In this document: one piece after another, positions 31,934 to 41,287 of the stretch
Numbering within the stretch: the stretch's first letter is position 1
Layout: every line of letters starts with the position of its first letter
Origin: Arthrobacter pityocampae
GTDB taxonomy: Bacteria > Actinomycetota > Actinomycetes > Actinomycetales > Micrococcaceae
Length of the DNA: 64,000 bases
Assembly: GCF_002927275.1 (NCBI RefSeq)
Contig: NZ_PRKW01000001.1
Coordinates: 496,001-560,000 of the forward strand
Reading direction: 5' to 3'
Position numbers and translations under genes: made by a program
Notes under the pieces: generated by a model
Told to the model about the DNA's origin: nothing
The model's database searches: none
The model's input: the letters and a program-made list of their open reading frames with translations, nothing else

Positions 31934-34906
31934 GTGACTTTGCCCTCCCCTGCCCGGCTCCTGTGCACGGCCCTGCTGTCCTTCGGGCTGCTGGGTAGCG
32001 CGGTTCCCGCCGTGGCGACGAATACCGTGACCGCTCCGACGCCGTCCGCAACGACAGCTCCTGCCGTTGCTCCGACGGCTCCGCCCCAGCCGTCGACCGC
32101 ACCGACGGCCACACCGAAGACCGCAGCAACGGCGGCACCCACGCCGGCCAAGGTCCCTGCCCCGGCTGCGACGACCGCGCCGGCGGCCCCTGCGCCCACC
32201 AAGGGCGGGGAGCCGGTGAAGAAGCCCGCGGCACAGGACGAGGTGACATCCTTCGTCCCCGACCTCGACTGGAACCCACTCGAGGAGCCAGGCTCGAATG
32301 CCCGGTACGGCGAGCACTACACGGAGCCGGTCACGCCGATGAAGACCGCGTCGCCGCTGAATGCCGACGGCAGTGGTGGCATGGCAGCCATCGCCCCCCG
32401 CTCCGGCGCTTTCAAGGTAACCCTGGTCACCGTGCAACTGTCGGGGAAGACAGTTGCCGATACCAATGCGATCAACATGACCGCGGCACGCAACTCGATC
32501 ACGAGCGCCAATGCGTACTGGAAATCGGCCTCGGCCGGACGGCTCTCCATGACGACGGTGAAGGAATTCCGCCACGTCTCGAAGGCGAAGATCACCGACT
32601 CCTACGGAACGATCATGGACACCGTGACGAAGGAACTGAACTGGCAGTACCGCCCGTACGAGTCTCTCGTGGTCTTCGTCCCGCACGCCGATCTCAACTA
32701 CAACGGCTCCTGGGGCATCCTGGGCGGCGGATTCACCGACAGCGACACCAGCGGCCGCGTCATCATGCCCTACCCCTCCGCCCTCACGAACAACGTCGTC
32801 ACGCACGAGTTCGGGCACGTGCTCGGTCTCCACCACGCGAACTCGCTGGCGTGCCCGAACGGGCGCCTCGATGCACCGCGCACGGGGTCGACCTGGGGCA
32901 CCACGGGGTGCTGGTCGTCCGAGTACAGCGACATGTCCGATCTGATGGGCTACGCCCAGACCAGCTCACCTGTCATCAACGCCTTCCTCTGGGAATACGG
33001 CGGCTTCGGATCTGGCTCCGAAGTACGCAATATCGGAACACCCACGACCAAGCAGCAGTTCACCCTCAGGCCCTGGGGCGGTACCGCCCCCCAACGAGCG
33101 CTGAAGTTCACCGATCCGGTCAACAAGGAGGTCTACTACCTCGAACTGCGCGTGCCGGTCGGGTACGACGGAACCGCGGCAGTAGGCGGCAACCAGGGCG
33201 TCAAGATCACGAAGCAGGACATCCTGGGCTGGAGCGGCAACGCATCGGTGGTCCTCACGCCCAACAGCAGCTACTACGGGTACTCGTATCGGGCCCTCAC
33301 CTGGGGCGCGGGACAGACCTTCGTCACGACCTCCGGAACACGCGTCGAGATCACCTCGATCAACCCCTCCACGGGCCAGCCCAGTGCTGCGAGTGCGATC
33401 GTGACCATCACCCCGCCCAACACGACTCCTCCTGCTGCTACGGCGGCGATTGCGGCGGTGGTGTCCTCTGCTCCTGAGCTCGGGGGTGTGAAGTCGGCGG
33501 TGACCTGTGGCCTGGTCAACGCCGGCTGCTACCAGAACTTCGCCAATGGCGCGGTCATCTGGTCCTCCGGGACCGGCGCCGCGATGTCCCTGAACGGGCC
33601 GATCCGCACCGCCTGGCTGGCCGCCGGCGCGCAGAACGGCGTCCTGGGCTACCCCAAGGCCGCCCAGGACTGCGGGAACCGCGACGGCGGCTGCTACCAG
33701 TCCTTCCAGAAGGGCGAGATCTTCTGGTCCACCGCCTCCGGCGCACGGATCTCCAAGACCGGCCCCATCCGCACCGCCTACCGCGCAGCCGGCGCCGAGA
33801 ACGGCATCCTGGGCTACCCCATCGGCGCGGAGACCTGCGGCCTGAAGAACGACGGCTGCTTCCAGGCCTTCCAGCGAGGAGAGATCCTCTGGTCCTCGAC
33901 CACCGGCGCCCGGATCTCCAAGGCCGGCGCGATCCGCACCGCCTACCGCGCAGCCGGCGCCGAGAACAGCGCCCTGGGCTACCCCATCACCGCGGAGATC
34001 TGCGGGCTCAAGCTCGGCGGCTGCTACCAGGCCTACCAGAAGGGCGAGATCCTCTGGTCCTCCGCCACCGGAGCGCAGATCAGCAGGTCAGGAGAAATCC
34101 GCGCCGCATACCGCGCCGCCGGAGCAGAGAACGGCGTCCTGGGCTACCCCACCGGCAAGGAGACCTGCGGCCTGAAGAACGGCGGCTGCTACCAGTCCTA
34201 CCAGAACGGCGAGATCGTCTGGTCCTCGGCCACCGGCGCCCGGATCGTCTCCGCCGGACCCATCCGCACCGCCTACCGCTCAGCCGGAGCAGAGAACGGA
34301 CGCCTCGGCTACCCCCTGACCCATCAGACCTGCGGCCTGAAGGACGGCGGCTGCATGCAGTCCTTCCAGGGCGGCGAGATCTACTTCTCGAGCACCTCCG
34401 GAGCGCAGATCAGCCGAGGCGGCAGCATCCGCACCCTCTACCGCTCCCTCGACGCCCAGAACGGGCGCCTGGGCTACCCCATCACCGCGGAAATCTGCGG
34501 ACTGCGCGACGGCGGCTGCTACCAGGGCTTCCAGCGAGGCGAGATCTACTGGAGCGCCAAGACCGGAGCGAAGATGGTCAAAACCGGGTCCATCCGCACC
34601 GCCTACCGCGCCGCCAAAGCCGAGAAAGGGATCCTCGGCTACCCCCTCACCCACGAGATCTGCGGCCTGAAGGACGGCGGCTGCTACCAGTCCTTCCAGA
34701 ACGGCGAAATCATGTGGAGCGCCAAAACCGGCGCCCGCATCACCGCCACCGGCCCCATCCGCACCGCCTACCGCAAAGCCGGCGCCGAGAACGGCACCCT
34801 CGGCTACCCCACCACCAACCAGACCTGCCCCACCACCACACGCTGCACCCAGAGCTTCCAACGCGGAACACTCACCTGGACCCCCACCGGCGTCAAACGA
34901 ACCTGA
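31934..34906 (+). CDS. Secreted zinc metalloprotease with a nine-unit LGFP-type tail
   Basis: The product is 990 residues from GTG 31934. A signal peptide (to about residue 30) is followed by a Thr/Ala/Pro-rich linker (about 30-95). The metzincin-type peptidase domain carries HEFGHVLGLHH (His291, Glu292, His295, His301) and a Met-turn candidate SDLMGY (Met338). From about residue 500 to the end there are nine tandem units of about 53 residues, each with LGYP (first unit LGGV) and a paired Cys-x5/6-Cys. LGFP repeats in corynebacterial surface proteins are believed to bind the wall. The tail is identical to that of the next gene. Confidence 0.85.
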   Translation: MTLPSPARLLCTALLSFGLLGSAVPAVATNTVTAPTPSATTAPAVAPTAPPQPSTAPTATPKTAATAAPTPAKVPAPAATTAPAAPAPTKGGEPVKKPAAQDEVTSFVPDLDWNPLEEPGSNARYGEHYTEPVTPMKTASPLNADGSGGMAAIAPRSGAFKVTLVTVQLSGKTVADTNAINMTAARNSITSANAYWKSASAGRLSMTTVKEFRHVSKAKITDSYGTIMDTVTKELNWQYRPYESLVVFVPHADLNYNGSWGILGGGFTDSDTSGRVIMPYPSALTNNVVTHEFGHVLGLHHANSLACPNGRLDAPRTGSTWGTTGCWSSEYSDMSDLMGYAQTSSPVINAFLWEYGGFGSGSEVRNIGTPTTKQQFTLRPWGGTAPQRALKFTDPVNKEVYYLELRVPVGYDGTAAVGGNQGVKITKQDILGWSGNASVVLTPNSSYYGYSYRALTWGAGQTFVTTSGTRVEITSINPSTGQPSAASAIVTITPPNTTPPAATAAIAAVVSSAPELGGVKSAVTCGLVNAGCYQNFANGAVIWSSGTGAAMSLNGPIRTAWLAAGAQNGVLGYPKAAQDCGNRDGGCYQSFQKGEIFWSTASGARISKTGPIRTAYRAAGAENGILGYPIGAETCGLKNDGCFQAFQRGEILWSSTTGARISKAGAIRTAYRAAGAENSALGYPITAEICGLKLGGCYQAYQKGEILWSSATGAQISRSGEIRAAYRAAGAENGVLGYPTGKETCGLKNGGCYQSYQNGEIVWSSATGARIVSAGPIRTAYRSAGAENGRLGYPLTHQTCGLKDGGCMQSFQGGEIYFSSTSGAQISRGGSIRTLYRSLDAQNGRLGYPITAEICGLRDGGCYQGFQRGEIYWSAKTGAKMVKTGSIRTAYRAAKAEKGILGYPLTHEICGLKDGGCYQSFQNGEIMWSAKTGARITATGPIRTAYRKAGAENGTLGYPTTNQTCPTTTRCTQSFQRGTLTWTPTGVKRT

Positions 34907-34919
34907 CCCCACCACCCAC
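33430..34919 (+). repeat. Copy 1 of a 1490-bp direct repeat encoding the LGFP tail
   Basis: Bases 33430-34919 match 36137-37626 with a constant offset of 2707; translated products are identical and every stretch compared by eye is identical at DNA level. Identity starts at the domain junction and continues 13 bases past the stop codon. Each copy contains nine internal tandem units of about 159 bases that have diverged from one another. Confidence 0.95.
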
Positions 34920-34979
34920 ACGATGCTCAAGAGCCTGTCCTCCTCCCGGGGTCGCTCCGAACAAATAGGTGATTCTACT

Positions 34980-37613
34980 GTGATACCCACCCGAACCTCC
35001 CGACTGGCCGGCATCTCGCTGCTGCTGGCGGCGATACTCGTCAGTCCCGCGACGGCATCGTCGATGTCTCCCGTCCACGCACTCGAGACCACGGCGACGG
35101 CCCCGCCGGCCATTCCCTCCCCGACGGGCGGGAGCTCCGCGACGTCAAAGCCGGCTGCCCCGTCCCCGACGGGCGGGGGCTCGACGACGGCAAAGCCGGC
35201 CACGCCATCCCCGACGGGCGGGAGCTCTACGACGTCAAAGCCGGCTGCCCCCGCTCCGAAGAAGAGCCCGTCCCCCGCCGCCACGGCGAGTGAGCGGGAG
35301 GAGGACGCAGCCGAGCCGTCGGAGGTGAGGAATGCTTCCATGGGGCAGGGGCTCGCGCGGATCGCCGAGACGGGCGATGCCCAGACTCCTCGCGCCGCCG
35401 AGGCCCTGGACGAGAACGGCGAGAAGGGCGCAACCCGGGATCTTTCGGACACGGGCGCTGCCGCAACCAGCTACTGGAACCCCGGGGGGGTCCTCGGGGT
35501 GGACGTGAGCAGCCACCAGGGACGGTTCGTCGACTGGTCATCGGCCTGGAGGAACGGCGCACGGTTCGCCTACGTGAAGGCCACCGAGAACAACGACTAC
35601 GCCAACCCGTACTTCTCGGACCAGTACGCCGGGGCTGGTGCAGCCGGCATGTATCGGGGCGCCTACCACTTCGCCCTGCCCAGCCTGTCCTCCGGAGCCA
35701 CGCAGGCGACGTTCTTCGTGAAGAACGGCGGCGGGTGGAGCGCGGACGGGAAGACCCTGCCTCCACTGCTCGACGTCGAATACAACCCCTACGCGTCGCT
35801 GGGCAACACCTGCTACAACATGACGCCGTCCCAGATGGTCGCGTGGATCGCCGACTTCTCCCGTCAGATGCAGACGCTGACCGGCCGGAAGCCGATGATC
35901 TACACGACGGCGAACTGGTGGAACGAATGCACCGGGAACACCACGGCCTTCGGCGACCACGCGCTGCACCTGGCACGCTACGGGTCGACCACGCCCGGCG
36001 CCATGCCCAGCGGCTGGACCAAGCAGAGCGTGTGGCAGTACACGGACGTCGGACCGGTCGTCGGGGACTGGAACCAGTGGAACGGCGACCTCGCCAGCCT
36101 GGATGCCTTCGCGCGGAATACCGCGAAGACGACGAATCCTGCTGCTACGGCGGCGATTGCGGCGGTGGTGTCCTCTGCTCCTGAGCTCGGGGGTGTGAAG
36201 TCGGCGGTGACCTGTGGCCTGGTCAACGCCGGCTGCTACCAGAACTTCGCCAATGGCGCGGTCATCTGGTCCTCCGGGACCGGCGCCGCGATGTCCCTGA
36301 ACGGGCCGATCCGCACCGCCTGGCTGGCCGCCGGCGCGCAGAACGGCGTCCTGGGCTACCCCAAGGCCGCCCAGGACTGCGGGAACCGCGACGGCGGCTG
36401 CTACCAGTCCTTCCAGAAGGGCGAGATCTTCTGGTCCACCGCCTCCGGCGCACGGATCTCCAAGACCGGCCCCATCCGCACCGCCTACCGCGCAGCCGGC
36501 GCCGAGAACGGCATCCTGGGCTACCCCATCGGCGCGGAGACCTGCGGCCTGAAGAACGACGGCTGCTTCCAGGCCTTCCAGCGAGGAGAGATCCTCTGGT
36601 CCTCGACCACCGGCGCCCGGATCTCCAAGGCCGGCGCGATCCGCACCGCCTACCGCGCAGCCGGCGCCGAGAACAGCGCCCTGGGCTACCCCATCACCGC
36701 GGAGATCTGCGGGCTCAAGCTCGGCGGCTGCTACCAGGCCTACCAGAAGGGCGAGATCCTCTGGTCCTCCGCCACCGGAGCGCAGATCAGCAGGTCAGGA
36801 GAAATCCGCGCCGCATACCGCGCCGCCGGAGCAGAGAACGGCGTCCTGGGCTACCCCACCGGCAAGGAGACCTGCGGCCTGAAGAACGGCGGCTGCTACC
36901 AGTCCTACCAGAACGGCGAGATCGTCTGGTCCTCGGCCACCGGCGCCCGGATCGTCTCCGCCGGACCCATCCGCACCGCCTACCGCTCAGCCGGAGCAGA
37001 GAACGGACGCCTCGGCTACCCCCTGACCCATCAGACCTGCGGCCTGAAGGACGGCGGCTGCATGCAGTCCTTCCAGGGCGGCGAGATCTACTTCTCGAGC
37101 ACCTCCGGAGCGCAGATCAGCCGAGGCGGCAGCATCCGCACCCTCTACCGCTCCCTCGACGCCCAGAACGGGCGCCTGGGCTACCCCATCACCGCGGAAA
37201 TCTGCGGACTGCGCGACGGCGGCTGCTACCAGGGCTTCCAGCGAGGCGAGATCTACTGGAGCGCCAAGACCGGAGCGAAGATGGTCAAAACCGGGTCCAT
37301 CCGCACCGCCTACCGCGCCGCCAAAGCCGAGAAAGGGATCCTCGGCTACCCCCTCACCCACGAGATCTGCGGCCTGAAGGACGGCGGCTGCTACCAGTCC
37401 TTCCAGAACGGCGAAATCATGTGGAGCGCCAAAACCGGCGCCCGCATCACCGCCACCGGCCCCATCCGCACCGCCTACCGCAAAGCCGGCGCCGAGAACG
37501 GCACCCTCGGCTACCCCACCACCAACCAGACCTGCCCCACCACCACACGCTGCACCCAGAGCTTCCAACGCGGAACACTCACCTGGACCCCCACCGGCGT
37601 CAAACGAACCTGA
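34980..37613 (+). CDS. Secreted GH25 muramidase (lysozyme) with an identical nine-unit LGFP-type tail
   Basis: The product is 877 residues from GTG 34980, chosen because AGGTGA lies upstream and a clean signal peptide follows; an in-frame ATG at 34923 would add 19 residues. After the signal come three 15-residue Pro/Ser/Thr/Gly repeats and a charged segment. The GH25 domain (about residues 170-380) has GVDVSSHQG (Asp175) and the catalytic pair Asp265/Glu267 in LLDVEYN. GH25 enzymes cleave the beta-1,4 bond between N-acetylmuramic acid and N-acetylglucosamine. Residues about 387-877 are the LGFP tail, identical to that of the upstream protease. Confidence 0.88.
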   Translation: MIPTRTSRLAGISLLLAAILVSPATASSMSPVHALETTATAPPAIPSPTGGSSATSKPAAPSPTGGGSTTAKPATPSPTGGSSTTSKPAAPAPKKSPSPAATASEREEDAAEPSEVRNASMGQGLARIAETGDAQTPRAAEALDENGEKGATRDLSDTGAAATSYWNPGGVLGVDVSSHQGRFVDWSSAWRNGARFAYVKATENNDYANPYFSDQYAGAGAAGMYRGAYHFALPSLSSGATQATFFVKNGGGWSADGKTLPPLLDVEYNPYASLGNTCYNMTPSQMVAWIADFSRQMQTLTGRKPMIYTTANWWNECTGNTTAFGDHALHLARYGSTTPGAMPSGWTKQSVWQYTDVGPVVGDWNQWNGDLASLDAFARNTAKTTNPAATAAIAAVVSSAPELGGVKSAVTCGLVNAGCYQNFANGAVIWSSGTGAAMSLNGPIRTAWLAAGAQNGVLGYPKAAQDCGNRDGGCYQSFQKGEIFWSTASGARISKTGPIRTAYRAAGAENGILGYPIGAETCGLKNDGCFQAFQRGEILWSSTTGARISKAGAIRTAYRAAGAENSALGYPITAEICGLKLGGCYQAYQKGEILWSSATGAQISRSGEIRAAYRAAGAENGVLGYPTGKETCGLKNGGCYQSYQNGEIVWSSATGARIVSAGPIRTAYRSAGAENGRLGYPLTHQTCGLKDGGCMQSFQGGEIYFSSTSGAQISRGGSIRTLYRSLDAQNGRLGYPITAEICGLRDGGCYQGFQRGEIYWSAKTGAKMVKTGSIRTAYRAAKAEKGILGYPLTHEICGLKDGGCYQSFQNGEIMWSAKTGARITATGPIRTAYRKAGAENGTLGYPTTNQTCPTTTRCTQSFQRGTLTWTPTGVKRT
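35115..35249 (+). repeat. 45-bp tandem repeat in the muramidase linker
   Basis: Three 45-base units encode a 15-residue motif around PSPTGGSSTTSKPA. Differences between units are mostly single-base, so the repeat is fairly recent. It forms an extended linker between the signal peptide and the catalytic domain. Confidence 0.9.
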
Positions 37614-37626
37614 CCCCACCACCCAC
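36137..37626 (+). repeat. Copy 2 of the 1490-bp direct repeat encoding the LGFP tail
   Basis: This is the partner of 33430-34919. The two copies are in the same orientation with 1217 bp between them. Recombination between them would delete the muramidase catalytic domain and leave a single hybrid gene, so the arrangement is potentially unstable. Confidence 0.95.
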
Positions 37627-37720
37627 CACCCGGGGGGGCCGGGAGTGCCGAGGAGGCTAGTATGGGATCGCACTCGTCCTTCGAGCAGCCGGACGAAGAT
37701 CTCGAATACTAGGAGAATGA

Positions 37721-39847
37721 GTGACCGACCGTACCTCCGTGGTGGGGTCGCCACGACGGCCGCAGACGGATTCTCCGCAGCGGCATGACATTCAGGCGCT
37801 GCGGGCTCTGGCTGTCTCCCTCGTCGTCGTCAACCACCTCTGGCCGTCGTCCCTCAGCGGCGGTTATGTGGGGGTCGATGTCTTCTTCGTCATCTCCGGC
37901 TTCCTCATCACCAAGCACCTGCTCGGTGAGTTGCGGCGGTCGAACCGGATCAGGCTCGGGCAGTTCTATGCCCGACGCGCGAAACGGCTGCTGCCGGCGG
38001 CCTTCGTCGTCGCTGTCACGTCCCTCCTGGCGGCCGCGATTTACCTCCCGTCGGACAGGCTGCTCGCGATCGGATGGGAAACCATCGCGGCCACCCTCTA
38101 CGTGGAGAACTGGCTGCTCGCCGCGCAGTCCGTCGACTACTCGGCGCAGAACAATCAGGCCTCCACCGTCCAGCACTACTGGTCGCTGTCGGTCGAGGAG
38201 CAGTTCTATCTTCTCTGGCCGCTCCTGCTGCTCGGCGCGTATCTCCTGGCGGGCAGATTGCGCTCTCCGCGGGCCGTCCTGCTGACGGTGCTGGCCGTTG
38301 TCGGGGTGGCCTCGTTCGTGTTCTCGGTCGTCCTCACCTTTGCCAGTCCGAGCGAGGCCTATTTCGTGACTCCCACCCGGGTGTGGGAGTTCGCCGTCGG
38401 CGGCCTCATCGCTGCCGCGTCCTCCGCCTGGTTCGGCAACCACCGGCACCACGTTCGCCTCCGACTGGCGGGGTTCGCCCAGTGGTCGGGGCTGGGCCTG
38501 ATCCTGGCGTCCGCGCTGGTGTTCGACGAAGCGACCGCCTTCCCGGGCTATCTCGCCGCTGTCCCCGTCCTGGGCACGGCGCTCGTCATCGCATCGGGCC
38601 CCGGATCCCCGGCATGGTCGCCCAACACCCTGCTCGGTGTCTCCCCGGTCCAGACGCTCGGGAACATCTCCTACTCCCTCTATCTCTGGCACTGGCCCAT
38701 CATCATCCTGCTGCCGTCGATCATCGATCGCACCCTGGGCACGCCGGATCTCCTCGGGGCGCTCCTGCTCTCAGTCGTGCTGGCGGGATTGACGAAGAAA
38801 TACGTGGAGGATCCCGGGCGGTCCCGGTTGCTCCCGGGCGCGTCTCCGAGGAGGGTTCTGGGCATGACCGCCGTGGCCACGGCGACGGTCCTCGTGATCT
38901 GCTCAGGGTCCGTCGTGGCTGCCACCGTCGCCCGGGCGGAAGAGGTGCAACGGCTCGATGCCCTGTCGGGAGGCGAGTGCTTCGGCGCCAAGAGCCTTTC
39001 GTCGTCCGGTTGCGCGGATCCGTTCGGCCCGCCCCAGGTGGCGAATATCGGCGAGGGCGAAGCGCCCTGGTTCGACGACGAGGAATGCAGCCCCCACCCC
39101 GATCCGATCCTCGCCGGTGCCAAGAAGGTCCTGACGCTGTGCGACTTCTCCGACGGGCAGGACGACAGCGAAACCGTCTGGCTGATCGGCGATTCCCACG
39201 CGGAACAATGGAAGGCGGCTGTTCTCCCCCTCGCGCGCGAGAACAACTGGACGCTCCACGTCAGCCTCGTCGGCGGATGCCCGTACGTCGGCGCGAAGCG
39301 ATCGGCGTTCATGGGGGCGGCGACCGGTGAGAAGGTACAGACGAAGTGCCTCGACTGGAGTGCGGCCGTGTCCGATCGGGTCCTCGCGGACCCGCCCGAC
39401 CTGGTGTTCCTGTCCTCGTTCTCCGTCGGGGAGGAGATCGACGACGGGACCGGCCGCTCCCAGGCCGAGCAATACAGGACCGCCTTTTCGGATCGTGTGG
39501 GCCCCTGGGCCGCGCAGGGCACCGAGGTCTACGTCATCAGGGACACCCCTCTGACGCTCGACCGCTCCAACCCGGACTGCCTGGCCCGTAACGAGTCGTC
39601 GCCGCTCGACTGCGCGAATGCGAAGACGGAGGCACTCCCCGCCGATCCTGCCGCTGATGCGGCGAGGGCCCTCGAGCAGCCGAACATCCATGTCCTCGAT
39701 CTCTCCGACCGGTTCTGCCCGGACGACACGTGCTACGCCGCCATCGGCGGCCTCCACGTCTACTTCGACCAGGACCATGCGGCGAGGAGCTACATCCGCT
39801 CGCTGATCCCGGACTTCGCACAGCGGTTCGCGGCCACGACGTCCTGA
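37721..39847 (+). CDS. OafA/YrhL-type acyltransferase with C-terminal SGNH domain
   Basis: This 708-residue membrane protein starts at GTG 37721, five bases after AGGAG. An N-terminal acyltransferase-3 domain (RHDIQALRALAVSLVVVNHLWP, FFVISGFLITKHL, WSLSVEEQFYLLWP) spans about residues 20-400 with about ten helices. It is followed by an extracellular SGNH-hydrolase domain with GDSHAEQW and the His at HVYFDQDHAA. Such proteins transfer acetyl groups onto exported polysaccharides or peptidoglycan. It follows the LGFP enzymes and faces the flippase cluster, so the wall polymer made nearby is the likely acceptor. Confidence 0.9.
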   Translation: MTDRTSVVGSPRRPQTDSPQRHDIQALRALAVSLVVVNHLWPSSLSGGYVGVDVFFVISGFLITKHLLGELRRSNRIRLGQFYARRAKRLLPAAFVVAVTSLLAAAIYLPSDRLLAIGWETIAATLYVENWLLAAQSVDYSAQNNQASTVQHYWSLSVEEQFYLLWPLLLLGAYLLAGRLRSPRAVLLTVLAVVGVASFVFSVVLTFASPSEAYFVTPTRVWEFAVGGLIAAASSAWFGNHRHHVRLRLAGFAQWSGLGLILASALVFDEATAFPGYLAAVPVLGTALVIASGPGSPAWSPNTLLGVSPVQTLGNISYSLYLWHWPIIILLPSIIDRTLGTPDLLGALLLSVVLAGLTKKYVEDPGRSRLLPGASPRRVLGMTAVATATVLVICSGSVVAATVARAEEVQRLDALSGGECFGAKSLSSSGCADPFGPPQVANIGEGEAPWFDDEECSPHPDPILAGAKKVLTLCDFSDGQDDSETVWLIGDSHAEQWKAAVLPLARENNWTLHVSLVGGCPYVGAKRSAFMGAATGEKVQTKCLDWSAAVSDRVLADPPDLVFLSSFSVGEEIDDGTGRSQAEQYRTAFSDRVGPWAAQGTEVYVIRDTPLTLDRSNPDCLARNESSPLDCANAKTEALPADPAADAARALEQPNIHVLDLSDRFCPDDTCYAAIGGLHVYFDQDHAARSYIRSLIPDFAQRFAATTS

Positions 39848-39856
39848 GAGAGCGGG

Positions 39857-41287
39857 TCAGGCCCCGGACGGCGTGCGTGCCGGGGTCCGCCGGGACCGAA
39901 GGAGGAACAGGGCGATCAGGACGGCAGCGACCGCAGCAGCCTCGATCACCCCGGCGGTGACGCTGAGCGGGAACAGGCCGAGGAGGACGACGACGCCCAC
40001 CTGCACGCCCAGGCCTCCCAGGAACAGGGCCACGGGCACGCTTCTGCCAGGGGGCGTCCGGAGGACCATCGCATAGGTCAGCAGGCCCAGGCACGCGAAC
40101 CCGAGCACCTGGATCATGGCCACGAGGACGAGGGCGGACGCCGATGCGGCCCCGTAGGCGAGCAGGGCGACGACGACGAGGACACTGGGCGTCCCGAAGG
40201 CGAGGAGCCTCGTCCTGTCGGCGATGTACAGCAGGTTGGAGGACACGAGGAACAACGCGTACCCGGTGGACACCAGCGGGAGCGTGAGGGCGATCGGCCA
40301 GACGAGGCCGGGCTCCGTGGAGAGGACGAACGAGCCGACGGCGGCGCCGGCGGAACCCAGGAGGCCGACCGCCAGGGCCCAGGCGGCGGCTTCGACGGAC
40401 ACCCGCTGCGTCTCCGCCACCAGCCGGTCCTCGCCGGCGGACATCATCCGGGTGGACCAGGCGTTGTTCAGGGCGTTCAGGATGGTGATCGGGCCGAGCG
40501 CGAAGATCAGGACCGCCCCGAAGTAGCCCGCGTCCTCGACGCCGGCGGCGTAGGCGAGAATGAGGACCGAGCCCTGCGTGAGCAGCATGAGCGCACCCGT
40601 GTGCGGCAGCAGCGGCAGGGCGATCCTGAACGATTCACGGCTTGAGCCCGGCACCCTCCACGGCAGGCGTGGCCGGGCGAGGACGAGCGCCGCGACCCCG
40701 GTCGCGAGGACCGCGAGGCTGTAGGCACCCATGTAGACCTCGGCGGTGGGTGCGATGAGGAGGATCCCCACCAGCCCGAGGAGGTTGGCCAGGACGGACG
40801 AACCGATACTGAGGAGCACGAAGCGCCCGGGCCGGTTCTGGGCGCGGAGGACGGCCTGCGATCCCAGGACCGTTCCGAGCACGCCGACGCTGACCACCGA
40901 CAGGACGACAGTGGTCGGCGCTGCGCCCTCCCCGCGCAGGGCGGCCAGTCCGAGGAGTCCGAGCACACCGGCGGCAGCCAGTGCTGCGGAGGCGAGGGCC
41001 ATGAACCCGTACATCCCGCGGGAGCGGTCCGTCCCCCGTTCGCGGGCGAACCAGAGGTTCGTAATGGCGAGCGGGAGACCTGCAGAGATGAGGACGACGA
41101 GGACCTGGATGGTCACCACCGACGTCGAGACGTATCCCCACTGTCGTTCGTCGAGGATCCTGACGGCGAACGGCTGGATGAGCAGGAGCCCCAGGCCCTG
41201 GAGGAGCGAGCCGACGAGGTACCAGGTGCTGGAGACGCTCCGGTCGGTCCCTGTTGGCCGTGGCGTGGAGGACCTGCTGGGCACCAC
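39857..41287 (-). CDS. Wzx-like polysaccharide flippase (MOP superfamily)
   Basis: The product is 476 residues from GTG 41287, which overlaps the TAG of the glycosyltransferase gene by one base. About 12-14 hydrophobic segments are visible, with VSSTWYLVGSLLQGLGLLLIQPFAVRIL at the start, as in oligosaccharide flippases. The segment GQEVLRAQNRPGRF-like region (QAVLRAQNRPGRF) links helices. It should move a lipid-linked glycan across the membrane. A second export system, the Wzm/Wzt pair, lies in the same locus. Confidence 0.85.
   Translation of the reverse strand: MVPSRSSTPRPTGTDRSVSSTWYLVGSLLQGLGLLLIQPFAVRILDERQWGYVSTSVVTIQVLVVLISAGLPLAITNLWFARERGTDRSRGMYGFMALASAALAAAGVLGLLGLAALRGEGAAPTTVVLSVVSVGVLGTVLGSQAVLRAQNRPGRFVLLSIGSSVLANLLGLVGILLIAPTAEVYMGAYSLAVLATGVAALVLARPRLPWRVPGSSRESFRIALPLLPHTGALMLLTQGSVLILAYAAGVEDAGYFGAVLIFALGPITILNALNNAWSTRMMSAGEDRLVAETQRVSVEAAAWALAVGLLGSAGAAVGSFVLSTEPGLVWPIALTLPLVSTGYALFLVSSNLLYIADRTRLLAFGTPSVLVVVALLAYGAASASALVLVAMIQVLGFACLGLLTYAMVLRTPPGRSVPVALFLGGLGVQVGVVVLLGLFPLSVTAGVIEAAAVAAVLIALFLLRSRRTPARTPSGA

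Noticed and set aside
33430-37626. CRISPR array or transposon signature around the repeated block
   Set aside because: The repeat units are coding, about 159 bases long and contiguous without spacers. No transposase gene, terminal inverted repeats or target duplications flank the 1490-bp blocks.
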